From the NCBI GenBank assembly GCA_030639305.1, contig DAOWCY010000312.1, positions 1-5,560 on the forward strand: a stretch of 5,560 nt of DNA, read 5' to 3'. The notes under the pieces were generated by a model. It was not told the DNA's origin. It saw only the letters and a program-made list of their open reading frames with translations, and did no database searches. This DNA comes from JAGLQA01 sp023135565 (GTDB lineage: Bacteria; Acidobacteriota; Aminicenantia; UBA2199). Positions 5,034 through 5,560 of the stretch are shown here, piece by piece. The stretch's first letter is position 1. Each line of letters opens with the position of its first letter. Both the position numbers and the translations under genes were made by a program.

Positions 5034-5560
5034 ATGGCAAAGCGATTTAATACAGCGGGTCTGTGTTTCCCCGGGGACCATTATATGGTAGACCCGGTAA
5101 AACGTTTAACCGATGTGGAAACATTGATCAACGATAAACTCTATTTTACCCTGCACGCCCCCCGGCAAACCGGCAAAACCACCTACCTCCACGCCCTGGC
5201 CCGCAAATTGAACGCCGAAGGGAAATATATCGCCGCGACTGCTTCTTGCGAACGGGCCGGGGTGGGCAGTATGTCCCTGGAAAAAGCCAATCAAGTCATC
5301 ATCGACAGCGTATACAACGCCGCGAAACAACAATTACCGGAAACCTATCACCCGGAAAATCCCGGGGGTAACGTTTACCTGGATTTAAAAGGCTACCTGA
5401 CAAAATGGGCGGAAAGCCGGGAAAAACCCATCGTTCTTCTCCTCGATGAAGTGGACGCCCTGCTGGATGAAATTTTCGTCTCCGTGCTGCGTCAAATAAG
5501 AGACGGCTATCAAAGCAGACCGGGACATTTCCCCAATTCCATCATCCTGGTGGGACTGCG
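5034..5560 (+). CDS. AAA-type ATPase (AAA-like domain ATP-binding protein), N-terminal part, runs off the window
   Basis: The first 175 residues of an ATP-binding protein are present; the 3' end is beyond the window. The start is the ATG at 5034, fixed by AAAGGAG (5021-5027), six bases upstream. The opening FNTAGLCFPGDHYMVDPVKR (5-24) is the characteristic N-terminal block of solitary AAA-like ATPases in many bacteria. Walker A is APRQTGKTT (42-50), with Ala in place of the first Gly as is usual in this group. Walker B is LLLDEVD (135-141). SIILVGLR (169-176) matches the sensor-1 strand, often continued as R-D. Nucleotide binding and hydrolysis are therefore likely. The cellular role of this group is not well established; many carry a variable C-terminal region that is not visible here. 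The gene has its own promoter and is probably not functionally tied to the permease. Confidence 0.85.
   Translation, partial: MAKRFNTAGLCFPGDHYMVDPVKRLTDVETLINDKLYFTLHAPRQTGKTTYLHALARKLNAEGKYIAATASCERAGVGSMSLEKANQVIIDSVYNAAKQQLPETYHPENPGGNVYLDLKGYLTKWAESREKPIVLLLDEVDALLDEIFVSVLRQIRDGYQSRPGHFPNSIILVGL

Noticed and set aside
4884..5081. 65-codon open frame on the - strand across the ATPase promoter
   Set aside because: It covers a near-consensus + strand promoter and the ATPase start, and its composition shows no domain or ribosome site.

Overview
The window reads as a chromosomal stretch of a Gram-negative bacterium. The evidence is an Omp85/D15-type outer-membrane barrel with a signal peptide and a C-terminal Phe. 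Base composition is moderate, and the intergenic DNA is full of short structured repeats. The exact lineage cannot be read from the sequence. The gene mix and repeat style would suit an uncultured FCB-type or similar candidate phylum, but that is only a guess.

Layout, all genes on the + strand: (a) 1-262 holds a possible C-terminal tail of an upstream gene, a structured repeat, a heptamer repeat tract and a good sigma70-type promoter. (b) 272-1402 encodes a POTRA-less BamA/TamA-like barrel. (c) 1403-1592 is an intergenic stretch made almost entirely of repeats, one apparently inserted in another. (d) 1593-3062 encodes a radical SAM/SPASM protein of the peptide-maturase type. (e) 3063-3178 holds an inverted copy of the same repeat. 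(f) 3179-4564 encodes a 12-helix APC-superfamily amino acid permease. (g) 4557-4790 encodes a small charged protein that overlaps the permease stop and looks like the antitoxin half of a toxin-antitoxin pair. (h) 4791-5033 is a regulatory-looking gap with a 14-codon ORF inside a stem-loop, followed by a near-consensus promoter. (i) 5034 to the window edge is the start of an AAA-type ATPase.

The most notable observation is a roughly 60-bp dispersed palindromic repeat (called R here). It is present four times in the first 3.1 kb: three copies are intergenic and one sits in frame inside the radical SAM gene, directly after the iron-sulfur cysteine motif, adding about 21 codons. The ends of R are conserved, while the central stem differs between copies yet stays self-complementary. 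This points to a structured, mobile element comparable in behaviour to the Rickettsia palindromic elements. A second repeat module (GC-rich palindrome plus ATTGAA heptamers) lies beside one R copy and inside another.

The genes do not form an obvious single pathway. The permease and the small protein are translationally coupled. The radical SAM gene has no recognisable precursor peptide next to it. The ATPase has its own promoter and is a separate unit.
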